From the NCBI GenBank assembly GCA_036346355.1, contig CM070590.1:45665749-45729748 (forward strand): a stretch of DNA of 64,000 bases, written 5' to 3'. Source of the stretch: Rhipidocladum racemiflorum. Lineage: Eukaryota; Streptophyta; Magnoliopsida; Poales; Poaceae. A model generated the notes under the pieces. That model saw only the letters and a list, made by a program, of their open reading frames with translations. It was not told the origin of the DNA and searched no databases. Both the position numbers and the translations under genes were made by a program. Below, in pieces: positions 45,226 to 57,600 of the stretch (position 1 is its first letter; each line of letters starts with the position of its first letter).

Positions 45226-45737
45226 CAATTTATCTGTCTGGTGGCATACCAGGCAGGTCTTCGGGAAAAACATCTGGAAAGTCTTTCACCACTGGCACAT
45301 CTTCTAGACTCACAGTCTTCATAGTGTTGACCATAAATTTTCCATTTCGGACGGTGGTTGCTTGAAATTCCACTTTTTCTCCATTTTGGTTCTCTATAAA
45401 CACTACTCTGCGGCCACAATCCAATACTGCCTTATGCTTGGTCAGCAAATCCATTCCAAGGATTACATCCAAGGTTTGGGTATCTAGCACAATTAGGTTT
45501 GCTAGAAACTCTACCTCGTTGATGACCAACTTAACTCCTGAACATCCTAGGTTAGATTGAAGCTCCGACCCAGGTGATTGCACTACTAGTGTGCACTTAA
45601 GTTTTCTTAATCCCAACCCATTTCCCACAGCAAAGTCTTGAGAAATGAATGCTTGTGAAGCACTAGAATCAAATAAAACTGTGGCAGGTACTGAGTTAAT
45701 CGAAAACGTACCCAATACAACGTCCGTGGCATCTTGA
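45226..45737 (-). pseudogene. Element B protease
   Basis: From 45737: ATDVVLGTFSINSVPATVLF, then DSSASQAFISQDFAVGNGLG, where the active-site DSG is DSS, and LDVILGMDLLTKHKAVLDCG. It continues through EKVEFQATTVRNGKF toward PDVFPEDLPGMPPD before the RT. Loss of the Gly of the triad makes activity doubtful. The sequence ends abruptly at about 45737, where an inverted A-type LTR starts, so element B has no gag or 5' LTR here. Confidence 0.85.
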
Positions 45738-47331
45738 GCTTCGAAGGAGAAGTTTTGACCCATGAGCAAGTTCAAGACCAAGAACTAGTACTCTTTGAAG
45801 GCAAGTTATGCTTCGATCATATTGATCCCACTTTTGAAAATTATGTTGATTCAAAGTATTGCATGATAATTTAATTAGAAGTGATTTTAATTAATTCTGG
45901 GAATTAGCTAAATGCCTAATTGATGTATGCCACCTTGATATATATAATTGTATGCCATGAATCTTTTGTCACCCTAGGTTGTGGACTAACCAGTTGGACA
46001 TTATTAATTTGCCAACATGGGTTAATTTAGATCGATGTAGTGTGCTTAGCCCTGCCACGTGATAACGACATAATTTTGAAATACCAATTATTAATGTTGA
46101 CTTAATGAGATATGGAACATGTTTTGGAGGAGTGTCATGTGTTATGAATGATGTTGATGGCACGTGGTGCATGGTGATCAACCGGGGTGATAAAATGATT
46201 TAGACTGGGGCAAGTGTCAAGATTGTTCTGGTGGGCCAAGAGTGGTACCGGGAAAGTCGTTTTGGGTTTTTCCTGATTGGGTAGTCTTGCCCTGGTTAAC
46301 CTAAGGACTTAACCTTGCAAGCCTTTGAACTGAGTTCATCATGTAGCCACATGTCTGGAATGGGACAGACCTAGTTGAATATGTTGCTAATAACTTGCAT
46401 GTGGTATCTCGGGGTGTCGGCTATACTTCTGTGTAGTTGTATGGGGGAGCGTACCGGGGCTGCGGCCAGGTACCCGTCCAATGGTTTGTTGTCCTAAACT
46501 TCGCCTTTGCTAAGGGAAGGGTTAGTGTTCGACAGCCGGGGAGGTTCACTTGTGGAGTTAGAAGCTTCCAAAAGACTTTTTTACAGACACTCGCCTTTGT
46601 GGTGTTTGACTGTATCTTGTGGGTAAAGTGTATAACCTCTGCAGAGTGTAAAATATATTCGAATAGCCGAGTCCGTGGCATTGGACATTACTCGGGGATT
46701 ACAGTCAAGGGTTAGACTTTAATAAAATGACATTGGTTACTTGGGATGGAATTGAAGAACTTACTTTAGGTTGGAAAATGCTTTACTTGTCAATTTGTTT
46801 ATGAAAGTTATTACTGTTATTGTTGTTTTACTGCTTTCAATCTATTATCGATATTGTGAATGTGCTTTATTGCAAATGAACCATCTTAGCCTATCCTTTG
46901 TAATAAGCCATGCATGTAGAGTATTAGACTGCATTCTGTGCATGACTTGCTAAGTGCTTTAAGTACTCACCCTTGCCACAACACAAACATCAGTCGAAGA
47001 AGAATCAACGCCAGTTTTGGAGGAGTTCCAGGAGGAGCCGACGAACTAGGGGGAGAGCACAGTTAGTTGCCTGTGGTTAGATAGAATATGCCACGCATTT
47101 CTTTATTTTCCACTGCAAGTTATTTTATTAGGACTTTGCCCTGCGAGGCGTACTTTTGTAATTTGACCATAAGGTCAAGCAACCGGTTATATTTCCCATT
47201 CAATAAAGTACTTTACTATTTTGTTGAGTATGATTGTGATATTTACCGATGTTGAGACTGTGTGCACTAGTGTGATCCTAGACTAGTGCTGAATACACAA
47301 AGGATCCGGGTTTGCACATTCGGGTCCCGAC
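45738..47331 (+). mobile_element. Inverted, truncated A-type LTR
   Basis: The plus strand here matches the minus strand of the element A LTRs: GTACTCTTTGAAGGCAAG, the TGGCACGTGGTGC region, GGGGGAGCGTACCGGGG, and the terminus GGGTCCCGACA at 47321-47331. The first 1.9 kb or so of the LTR is missing. It starts at CTTCGAAGG, joined directly to the element B protease, which lies on the opposite strand. No PBS follows the terminus. Confidence 0.8.
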
Positions 47332-48262
47332 ACACACCAAAGGAAGTGTGTTAACTATCGATTGCACAAAGAGATGAACATTCCTTATGGGTAAAGTTGT
47401 ATAGCTCTGCAGGGTCAAAACTAATCGATTAGATGCACTCTCGGTCATGAGCACTTAGTGAACTTGTACTAGTTAGTTGTTTTTGACAATTTTTCATAAA
47501 AATGGAAAGATAAAATTTGATAATAGAGAAATTACCCCACAGATGATTCAGTGCTTGTCATGTGTTGACAAGGTTGAGTTCAGCTGTTGTGCCATGTGTT
47601 GGCAGCATAGTGAATTTTGTGCCATGTTTGGCAAAAGAATGGGTTTATGCCATGCATTGGAATTGGACGATTCGAACTCTAAGTTACTGCATTGATGTTA
47701 TTCTTATTTGTTACCTTTATGTTTACATACTGATTATTTTATATACTTGTCAAATTGCTTTTATTTAATTTTACTTTCAATCTATTATTCAGTATTTATA
47801 AATCAATTTAGCTCCACACAAAAATAACACTAATAGCCATCTTGTTTAATTAGCTTGCATATATTATAGGTTTTGCAAACACTTCAAGTTGCTGAGTACG
47901 CAATGTACTCATCTTTGCCATCGTTGTTGTTTTTAGGTGGAGAGATAGAATATCTTAAAGGATCGTACTTCGACACAGGTTATGGGATAATGACGATGAT
48001 GTTATCTAGAGTTTATACCTTGTCAGTTGGCTGAGGGATTGGATAGGCATGCTACAAGACTTTTGTTTCTTTCCACTGAAATAGTACTATGAAATTGTAA
48101 GACAATAGCTTTTGCAATAATAATGATAATATTTTGTATGGTTGTGATTTCCATTTGTATGTGTGTGCTAGCTACTAATCCAGGGACTAGAACAGGAAGT
48201 GCATTAGAACTTTTCTTCTATGGTACACTGTATCATAAAAGGGAGGGTCTTCACAGTTCTAT
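47332..48262 (+). mobile_element. Diverged LTR-like sequence
   Basis: GGGTAAAGTTGTATAGCTCT and the following 60 bases resemble the A-type LTR at 46620-46690, and GTACTCATCTTTGCC near 47907 recalls GTACTCACCCTTGCC at 46964. This suggests a distant LTR of the same type in plus orientation, with no clear ends. No ORF here has a recognisable domain. Confidence 0.4.
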
Positions 48263-48502
48263 TGGCCGACTATCCTCTAGGATACTTGTGAGCGGGTGGA
48301 GAAGTGCGAAAGCTGCCAATTTTTTGACAAGCAAACCACCCAACCAACCCAAGAACTGCAAACTACTCCTCTATCTTGGCCCTTCTTCGTCTGGGGCTTG
48401 GATAACTTGGGACCTTTCCCAAGAGCCCAAGGAGGTTACAAGTTCTTGTTCGTGGCAATCGACACATTCGCCAAGTAGATTGAAGCCGAACCCGTAGAAA
48501 AC
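48263..48502 (+). pseudogene. Gypsy integrase fragment, different lineage
   Basis: In one frame: WPTIL, stop (TAG), DTCERVEKCESCQFFDKQT, LQTTPLSWPFFVWGLDNLGP, GGYKFLFVAIDTFAK, stop (TAG where Trp is usual), IEAEPVEN. The CxxC zinc-binding pair and the beginning of the catalytic core are present. The core has WGLDNLGP, keeping the first acidic residue. The wording differs from the integrases of A, B and D and resembles a non-chromovirus gypsy lineage such as Tat/Athila, but I cannot assign it firmly. It is cut at 48503 by a copia LTR. Confidence 0.75.
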
Positions 48503-48526
48503 TGTAGGATCGATATAGACTAATAT

Positions 48527-50851
48527 TGTAACACCCCGGCATTTAAAATGCCCGAATGCTACCAAACATAAGCTAAACAACAACTAAATATCACATTTAA
48601 ACATAAATTCCAGCAAAGGTACATATGCTAAAAACCGATATTTCGGCAGCATCCCCTTTGTTTTTCCATGAATTAACACAATATCAATATCATGGCAAGA
48701 TATATCATAGCACACGACATCTAAAACATCAACATAAATGGATGTATCATCAAACTACGCCAATAATACCACGCTCAACCACTTCATAAACTATAACGAA
48801 GCAAATAAGGGATCACAAGCATGCTAGATTAAACCATACATTAACTTTATGGCACAACTCTTAAAATCATGTCTCCAAGTGATTAATCATAGACTATGAT
48901 GGTGGAGCTACGTGTAGAAGTGTAGCTAAACCCCTTTTTCCCGCATGCCGATCTCAAAGTACCTAAAAACAACATAAAACACAAGCGTGAGTTCGAAACT
49001 CAGCAAGCATATTGTAATGGACAACAATAACAATATCATAGAAAATAACATCTCACATCATGTATATCATCTCAATCATGAACACTTTAACAAAACCATC
49101 ATCATTGCGTATGCAATGCAATGCAATGCTCATATCTCCTTGGAAACTCATACCGGTATGGTTGAGTACACACCCGTCGGTGTGCACCCTCTCCCCCCTT
49201 CCATCCCGAAGATGGAGGGTGCCTACTCCTCTCTTCCACAACCCACGGTAGATGGAATCACGATGTAGGACTTACTCTATTGGCTCTCCGGATTAGTCAT
49301 AACTTTCTCACCGACCTTCCCGGATTAGTTAATGACTTTCTCACCGCCCGGGCCATGTAACATGTCATGAATGCAAGCATGCCAACATCATATAAAACTC
49401 ATATTTTAACACATGGCGTCATAACATCTTAAACATGCTCATCATATCATAGCAATCATTAACACATGGCAAGTGGACATATATCATGTAAACAATTCCA
49501 TCTAATCTCAACATGCAACCTACAACTCGCTATCCATCACAACACACTTGCCTCAACCACGTGCAACGGATTGGCGGGAAGTAGAAGGCACTCCCGGGGT
49601 CACACCTCCTGCACAGGGGTATCACACAATCACAATCATAACCACAAAACAGTACGCAAACCCCCATCTAACCCGACATTGCTCCCTACTCGCAAAACCT
49701 AAAACAGAGGTTCTGTCCCGTCGGGACAGCAGCCTTGCAAAAGGCATAACTTGAGTTCTGGGACTCCGAATGAAATAAACGAGTACACCCTCGCGTATCT
49801 TAGGAAATTTCCCAACTTTCTCTAGGTATATGGAAAGTCTGGTTCGGCCTCTAAAGTTGTTTAATCTACAGATTACCGAGATCTGTTCCAATCGCGTTAC
49901 AGATTTTAACACGCTCGGTAAAACAGTCATAACTTTCAAACGGCTGGGCGGAATTTCAATTTATTTATATGCACTGAAAGGTAATGAAATTATCTACAAC
50001 TTCCTAGAAGTCCGTACGGCTAGATTCCAACTCTAAATTGGCGAAAACGCGAACCCTAGCTCGACTGCTCAATCTGCCCGAAAACAGAAACGTGGCAACA
50101 TCTAGATCTAACCCAAATTACTCAAATCCAGCGCCTCCAATTGATCTAAAAACTTGATAAACTCCCTAATAACAGTACCTAGCTCATCCCCGAGGAGCCC
50201 CATGATCATACCTTTGCCCGACGCATGAAAACTCCAATCGATCTCCTCGCGCCTCGCTCTTCGCTCCTCGCACCTCGCTCCTCTCTCCTCGCTCCTCGCA
50301 CCTCGCTCCTCGCTCCTCGGATGGATCCATGAGGATGCAGGGGTGGGGAGGTCACCCTAGGGCAGCAAGGGGGGTGGAGGAGAGGTGGTGTGCAATGGTG
50401 AGCAATGGGGGCGCCATGGGGGCAAGAGATGGGGCGGCTAGGAGGTGGAGGGAGGAGGAAGGGTGGCGGCTAGGGTTAGGGGCGCATGGGGCAGGGGTGG
50501 ACGCCCCAAGGGCTGGTGGGGAGCCCTTTTACCAGCCCCCACACCGAAACCTAGTCCGTTACGGAGACCTACTCCATCCCACCAAAGCCCACCAAGGCCC
50601 AAACTCCCCCGGGAAGGCCCAAAACCCCGGAAACGGCCCGGAAAAGCTATTAACCTCCATATCCTATAGTTTTAACCTTAATTCCACATCTCATAATGTT
50701 ATTAACCTTATCATGCACGTTAAATAAGGTTACGACACTCCGTGGCGACATAACACTTCAACCGGCCCAAAAACGCGAGAAAACCCTAAGCCGAAAGGTT
50801 TTATTCTCTAGTTTCACCTTCTATAACGTTACAACAAACCATAGTGTCACA
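48527..50851 (-). mobile_element. Solo gypsy LTR in the copia LTR
   Basis: 2325 bp, ends TGTGACACTATGG and CCGGGGTGTTACA on the minus strand, perfect target duplication AATAT (48522-48526 and 50852-50856), no PBS or PPT. It keeps the donor-like AAAG|GTATG (about 50213), the GTGCAG acceptor (about 49610), GAG|GCAAGT (about 49552) and TTTTTAG|GTAC (about 48962), the overlapping hairpins (about 49170-49222) and the GC-rich block (about 50330-50640). Confidence 0.92.
50240..50323. repeat. CTCGCTCCTCGC-type tandem repeat
   Basis: About ten imperfect copies of CTCCTCGCWCCTCG-like units. A shorter run of GGAGCGA units is at the same LTR position in LARD-6 (52832-52860 and 59324-59350), so the array expanded within the LTR. 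Confidence 0.7.
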
Positions 50852-51779
50852 AATATAGCAATCAGAGGGGCGGTAAATGATTGCGTGGAAGCTAAAATCA
50901 ATTTTTTGATCTACTAAAAAATCACCCCAACTCAGATTCAAATAATTGCTTCGTACTCAATAAAACAGAGTAGATATGTTTGGTAAAGCATGAATTACCA
51001 GAGATCTAATCGTCGGATCGATCTAAAATTTAAACACAAGAAACTAGATTCCAATACAAATCTAATAGAAAAAGAATCAACTCGATCGGACTTACAGATC
51101 AAAAGTTATGAACCTTGTAAGCTTGCTGCGAAAAAATATGATGAGAATTGATCTAACCAAAACCTGTAGCTCACAGAAGCGCTTGAAGAATTTAATCTAT
51201 ATTTCTCCTTTTTAATCTGGTTATAGAACTCCAAACAAAAGAGTACAAACCCTAATATCCAACACTTATGTCAATAAACAGGAGACAACCCCTCCTATTT
51301 ATAAAAACCAACTCTAAAGGAATTCGCATGCATATCCACTTGGCCCATCATGGCCGAATACATGCAACTACCCCAAAGGATTACAACTCTGCACGCATAT
51401 GGATCACCTACCATACTCACGTGACTAACTAGCCTCAATGTGCACCGTTCTCTAGCCCGAATGTCCCGCATGACATCCTTTACCACTAGGACCTCAATTC
51501 CTCCCTGAACCTAGTCCCAAACCTCAGTCCTTCCATAAACCTAGCTCCGGTCCCATCATCGACCACGTTCACCCTCGAGCAACACCTGCACATGAACAAA
51601 CCACAAAATGATTCCGAGCACAAGTCCACGACTTGACTCAACATTAGTCCATGCAACTACTCATACGAGCATTGCTTATGATAAAAAAACAAGCATTATG
51701 AAATCCACACGAATTTCATAATCACAGATCCAAACCAAAACAATTTGGTTCAAACACAAAAAGTTACCCCTAGAAAATC

Positions 51780-52153
51780 ACCATTCATGACGGACCGAAA
51801 TCGTGGGTTCAGCGCACACAAGGAATCTCTCCTTGAAAATGCCATTCACGATGGACCGAAGAAAAATGGTCCGGCGCACACGTCAAACCCTCGGTTTGCA
51901 CCACCACTCGGTCCAACGCATACACCTCAAGGTCATGTTCATGGTGGATCGAAAAGGTCAGTCCGGCGTATACTTGCTACTCTCTGTTATTTTGAGAAAC
52001 TCGGTTCGGCACAACACTCAATTTCCACGTTCACAACAGACTAAAGAAATTGGTCCGGCGTACATGTGCTACTCTCAGTTACAAAAGACAACCAGTCCGT
52101 CGCCAAAATATCAAAATCACGTTCACGGAGCAACGAGAAATTTGGTCTGGCGT
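51780..52153 (-). repeat. Hairpin-repeat array of the minus-strand copia LTR
   Basis: Units such as GATGGACC...GGTCCGGCG (about 51850), GGATCGAA...GTCCGGCG (about 51943), GACTAAAGAAATTGGTCCGGCG (about 52038, arms only partly paired) and one more at 52130. They correspond to the GGACC arms in the element C LTR and continue at 63940-63970 after the nested LTR. Confidence 0.6.
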
Positions 52154-52404
52154 TGTAATACCCCGGCACCTCATGTGCCCGAAGTGCTACCAAAACCTAT
52201 CTAATTTTCACTAAAAAAAATTTCGCAAGACCTCCCCTACTAAGTGGACATCCACTCAGCAGGCAAAAGAGATCACAATTATCAATATAGCAATAATAAT
52301 TTCAACATGTCATGGAATTAATCAACCATCATGACATGTAGGCAATTAACAACTACCAAAAAAAATCCATTCATTAACAACTCAACTTAAGTACCACATG
52401 ATTA

Positions 52405-54589
52405 CACACGGAGTGTCATAACCTTATTTAATATGCTTGATAAGGTCAAAAACATTATAAAATGTGGAATTAAGGTTAAAACCATACGCTATGTGGTTTA
52501 ATCGCGTTTCCGGGCCGTTTCCGGGGTTTTGTGCCTTTCCGGGGGAGTTTGGGCCTAGGGGAAAGGGTCGTGGGCCTTAGTGGGGGAGAGTTTGAGTCCT
52601 TTTAGGAGTAGGAGACCAGTTTGGGCTAGTAAAAAGGGCTACCCCTGCCCTGCGCCCCCACCTCCCTCCTCCATGCCCTAACCGCCACCCCCACCTTCCC
52701 CTCTTCCTCCTTGGCCGTGCGCCCCCACCCCCTTTGCCCCTTGCCTCTCCACCTCTCCACCACCTCTCCTCCACCCCCTTGCTGCCCTAGGGTGGCCTCC
52801 CCACCCCCTGCACCTCGAGGATCCATCCATTGGAGCGAGGAGCGAGGAGCGAGGAGCGAACCGGGAGGAGATCCGTTCAGTTTTCGTGCGTTGGGCAAAG
52901 GTATGGCCATGGGAATCCTTGGGGTTGGTCTAGGTACTGTTCTAAGGATGTTTATCAAGTTTTTACATCAATTGGTGGTGCTGTATTTGATTAGATTAGA
53001 TGGATCTTGAGTTGGTCACGTTCTCTGTTTCCGACAGCATGAGCAGTCGACCTAGGGTTCAGTTTTTCGCCAATTTAGAGTCCGAATCTGGTCGTACGGA
53101 TGTCGAAGAAGTTGTATATAATTGCATTATCTTTCCATGGATATAAAGAACGTTAAATTCCGCCCAGCCGTTTGAAAGTTATGACTGTTTTACCGAGCGT
53201 CTTAAAATCTATGATGTGATTGGAACAGATCACGGTATTTTGTAGATTAAACAACTTTAGAGTCTGAATCAGTCTTTCCATATACCTAGAAAAAGTTGGG
53301 AAATTTCCCAAGCTACGCGAGGATGTACTAGTTTAATTGATTCAGAGTCCTGGAACCCGAGGTATGCCTTTTGGAAGGCTGCTGTCCCGACGGGACAGAA
53401 CCGTTGTTTTTGGGTTTTGCGAGTAGTTGGCGATGTCGGGGTAGATGAGGGTTTGCGTACTGTTTTATAGACATGATTGTGAGTGTGTGGTGCCTATGTG
53501 CAGGTGGTGCAACCCCGGGAGTGCCTTCTACTTCCCGCCAATCCGTTGCTTGTGGTTGAGGCAAGTGTATTGTAATGGATAGCGGTTTGTAGGTTGCTTG
53601 TTGAGAATAGATGAAATTGGATATATGATATGATCACATGCCATGCTTTAATGATTGCCAATGATATGATGAATATGCTTACTATGTTATGATGCCATGT
53701 GTTAATGTAAGAGTGATTTATGATGTTGGCATATTTGCATACATGACATGGCATGATACATGGCCCGGGCGGTGAGAAAGTCATAACTAATACGGGGAAG
53801 GTCGGTGAGAAAGTTATGACTATTCCGGAGAGCCAATGAGTAAGTCCTACATCGTGATTCCATTCACCGCGGTGAACGGAAGCGAGGAGTAGGCACCCTC
53901 CATCTTCGGGATGGAAGGGGGGAGAGGGTGCACACCGACGGGTGTGTACTCAACCATACCGGTATGAGTTTCCAAGGAGACATGAGCATCGCATTGCACT
54001 TCATACATATTGATGATGATGATAATATGTGACCATGAATGAGATGGTTTACATGATGTGAGATATTATTGCTATGTAATTGTTTATGTTTGTACCATTG
54101 CAATATACCTGCTGAGTGATGAACTCACGCTTGTGTTTATGTTGTTTTCTTTTAGGTACCATGAATCCGACATGCGGGAAAGGGAGCTAGTCACACGTCA
54201 TCACTTAGCATCACACATTTAAACAATGACATGTTCCTTCCCTTATGGTTATGGTTAATTCATTGAACTAAACTATGGTTTCGATGATTCGTTGGTCGTT
54301 ATGAGTAATTGATTAGTCCATATTTGTCATGTGATGGATAGAATTTATATCCTTAGTGGTATGGTGGCTGTTTTTCCGTTTGATCATGTTATTGCTATCG
54401 TTCGTTATGCCACATTGACATGTTATTATTGTTGTTGCTTCAATTCATGTTAAAACAAAGGAGATGCTGTCGAATTCTCGGTTTTTAGCATGTGCGCCTT
54501 TGCTGGAATTTATGTTTAATTATGGTATTTAGATGTTGTTTAGCTTTTGTTTGGTAGCATTCAGGCATAGTAAATGCCGGGGTGTTACA
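52405..54589 (+). repeat. 5' LTR of LARD-6
   Basis: Contains TATAAAAT at 52456-52463, a GC-rich block (52500-52870), a donor-like AAAG|GTATGG at 52901, acceptor GTGCAG at 53503, GC donor GAG|GCAAGT at 53561, acceptor TTTTAG|GTACC at 54155, overlapping hairpins (about 53890-53950) and the paired GGTGAGAAAGT motifs (53772-53830). Compared with the 3' LTR, the terminal TGTGA is missing or replaced. Confidence 0.88.
53504..53560 (+). other. Predicted 57-nt leader mini-exon in the LARD-6 LTR
   Basis: Lies between TATGTGCAG and GAG|GCAAGT. The predicted upstream intron (52901-53503) is 603 bp, the same length as its counterpart in LARD-1 (1241-1843, minus). The downstream one (53561-54155) is 595 bp. 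No transcript data. Confidence 0.4.
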
Positions 54590-54591
54590 GT

Positions 54592-54603
54592 TGGTATCAG
54601 AGC
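54592..54603 (+). other. Primer-binding site of LARD-6 (tRNA-iMet)
   Basis: TGGTATCAGAGC, two bases after the LTR. The leader that follows matches those of element D and LARD-1. Confidence 0.92.
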
Positions 54604-57600
54604 AGGCTGTAGGTCCTTGGCATGTGTATTTTTAGTGTCATGCTATAGGGTACAACTAAAATGTGATGTGGAATAACTTAGAAACATGGCTTAGGTTTTT
54701 ACTAAAATTTTGTCATAGGATAGCAACATTAAAACTTGCAAAAGTGGTATAACTAATCTAAAATTTAACACACATGGATGCACAGTAGGAAGGGTATAGG
54801 TATCGTTGTTTACGCTTAAATGTTGTATTTAAGCCTTGTTGCTAAATGGTATATTTGATATAGTATGTTGCTTTGTCTATGAGATAAATGATTGAATTGT
54901 GCTTGTTGTGGTGATAAAGTGGGGTTGTGGTGCCGAAGGGTTTCGGTCACCGCTTTTGGTTCATATTAAGGGTGAGGTTTGACGGTATGGCCGGTTAGCG
55001 CTATCACCGAAGAACTATTAACCCTTGTAGGAGAAGAGTGTTTACCCTTTCTGTCGTGGAACGGGTAGTTGACTGGAGTCAAATAGAAGAGTTTGGTGGT
55101 GGATTTTCCTTCGGAGGTTCTTTATCGTTCTGTGGTCGGTCTTGGTTGGTTTTCTTGGTTTTAGTTGATGGAAACCTAAAGAAAAGTGTTTGGTATTGGT
55201 TTTTCGCGGATAGTTCCATATGCGGTGTGTGGTTTTGTCTTCCTTGGTTGAAGACGAAGAAGAGGAGTCTAGTGTTGCGCTTCTTTTGGGCGCCGTTCCA
55301 ATTTTGATGTTTAGTTTGTTCATTGCTTTATGGGGAAGAAGCATTCAATTTATTTCTGTGTTTGTCTTTCTCCGAGGTTAAAGGAGTTATTGAGGTGCTA
55401 TGCCAGACCTGGTTGTCAGGGCTGAAGTTCTGTGGCTTTGTAGGAGTAAGTGGTGTTTGATTTCGTTATTTTTCTGGTTTGAGAAATCATCTTTGAAAAC
55501 CCTTCTTGTTTCGTCAAAGTTTGGGGTTTGGTGTTAAGGTTTTATTTGAAAAGGATTACTAAATCGCTTGGTTCCCTTTTAAGAAAATTGTCTTTCAACC
55601 ATTTTCCTCTATGGGAGCCTTTGAGATTGAAAAGTGTTTTGGAGAGTTCCTTTTGCATGACCAAGTTTGGGTTTGTCTCATTGCAATTTTGAGAGTCAAG
55701 TTTCCTTACGAATTTTGGGATGAGCTTTAAAACTAAAATGCTGCAAACAAAGAAAGTAGTCTTTTGACTGAAATCGTTTGTCCATAGTATGAATTGTTGT
55801 TTAGCATGTTTTGTAGCATGTACCAATGTGGTTTATGGGATGACTTATTGTTAAGTTAAATTGTGAGTTGAAACGATTCAATGCGGTTGTTACCTCTAGC
55901 TTGAAATTAAATAGACTACTAGTGTTGTAGTTTGCTCTTAGCGAAAATGATTAAATGTGTTAATGTATATGCTTAGAATCTATTGCTTTGTTATAAAAAA
56001 ATGCTTATGACCCCCGATTATGTTTAAAGTTTTAAACCCTGATGCATAGTTGAAACATTAAGATGATGTAGACTGCTGTTATTGTTAAAGAAACTTTGCT
56101 GGTTATTTAAAGATGCTCTAATCTAATGGATTAATAGAGAAATTTAATCGTGTTGCCTAGTGACTTTAATTTGGAAGTTGATTAGAGTTGCTATTTACGT
56201 TGTTGCAAACTACTAGTATACTTGGAAGTATGCAGTTATGTCTCTACAATGCTAGTATTGATATCAATTGAGAAGACATAAGACTTATTGCTAATGATGT
56301 TGTTAAAGGCAGTGTTAATGCTAGTATTCAATCTATTTTAAATAGTGGGAGTTTGTTGTGTGGTGGTAATTTTGTTATCACCTTTGTATAGGGTAGCTAA
56401 AAGTAATGTTGTTGGTTGATGATTATGCCCTTTTGTTGTTATTGATGACTAAGTAGTGGTGGTAACTGTTTAGATTACTCGTTGGAAAACCATGGTTAAA
56501 ATAGAGGAAAATTTTAACATGTTGCGATGGAGTGAGCTTTGGATAATTAACATGATAAATGATCTTATCCTTAATGAAAGTATAACTTAGAGTCTCACTT
56601 ACGAATTCTTCCCTGTGGAGATAATATTTACATGTTGAAGCCATTGTTTAACTGAATAAGGTTCGGTTGTCGAGACGTGAGTATATAGGAGGTATGAAAT
56701 TTATATGTTGATCTTGCTGAAAGATTTGTTGAAGTACTATATTTCAAATGTAGAATAAGATGTATTATGATATGATGATCCGTGGGGATCATGTCGATAT
56801 AGTATTGGTTGGGTGCCTTTTTGATAAGCAACATAAACCCTAATTAAAAGTGTTAGGAATGGTAACTAGAGGAAGAATTTGTTGTGAAACTTTTGGTTTA
56901 ATTGTGTTGGGGCTTCTTAGGAAGTAAATAGTGATTATTGAAGTCTTTAATGGAAAGCGTAGTGGAGTACTAGAGATGATTGTATTTATGCTGAGCTTGT
57001 GTTCAAAAGCTTTTGGACTGGTTTGGTTGTTTGCCTTTTTTGTTGAAGGGTTTTCGGTCAAGGTGTTCCGTATGCTGTGTTCCAGAGTTTCCCTAAAACT
57101 CGTGGAAATTGGAGCAAATATTTGGTTTTGGCTAATGTGTTTAGTTGGTGCTATGAGTATGGATTTACACCCCAAAAGTTTTTTTTTTGAGTCGATCGCG
57201 CCCTTTCGCGTTCGCACTAAATTATCTTTGAAATTAATTTTAAAAGGAAGCAGATGGTCATGAAGGGTTGTGTTGGAAACTTTTGAGTTAAGCCCTTGAT
57301 GTGTAACTCTGTTTGGCTAGAGTTGGAGTCATTTGGAAAATGGGTCTGGTGTGCGGATGTTTCACAAGTCTGGATTTTTATGAATGTTTCATAAGTGAAT
57401 TTAGTTGGTGAAGAGTTTTCTTTTGGGATTTAGTTTCCCTCTCTTTTGATAAAATTTATGGCGGTTTTGTGTGCAGATGTTTGACTTTGGAGTCGATGTT
57501 CTGTTCCAAAGGGTTGAGTTTGATTTTGCGAGGTTTTGCAAGGTTAGTTTTAAATGGATGATGGGTTTTCACACGATGTGGTGTTTTGTTGTTAACGATG

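Noticed and set aside
47477..47768. Cys-rich 72-codon ORF (CAMCWQHSEFC) resembling a zinc knuckle
   Set aside because: The spacing does not match CX2CX4HX4C, and it sits in LTR-like sequence with several overlapping ORFs of similar size.
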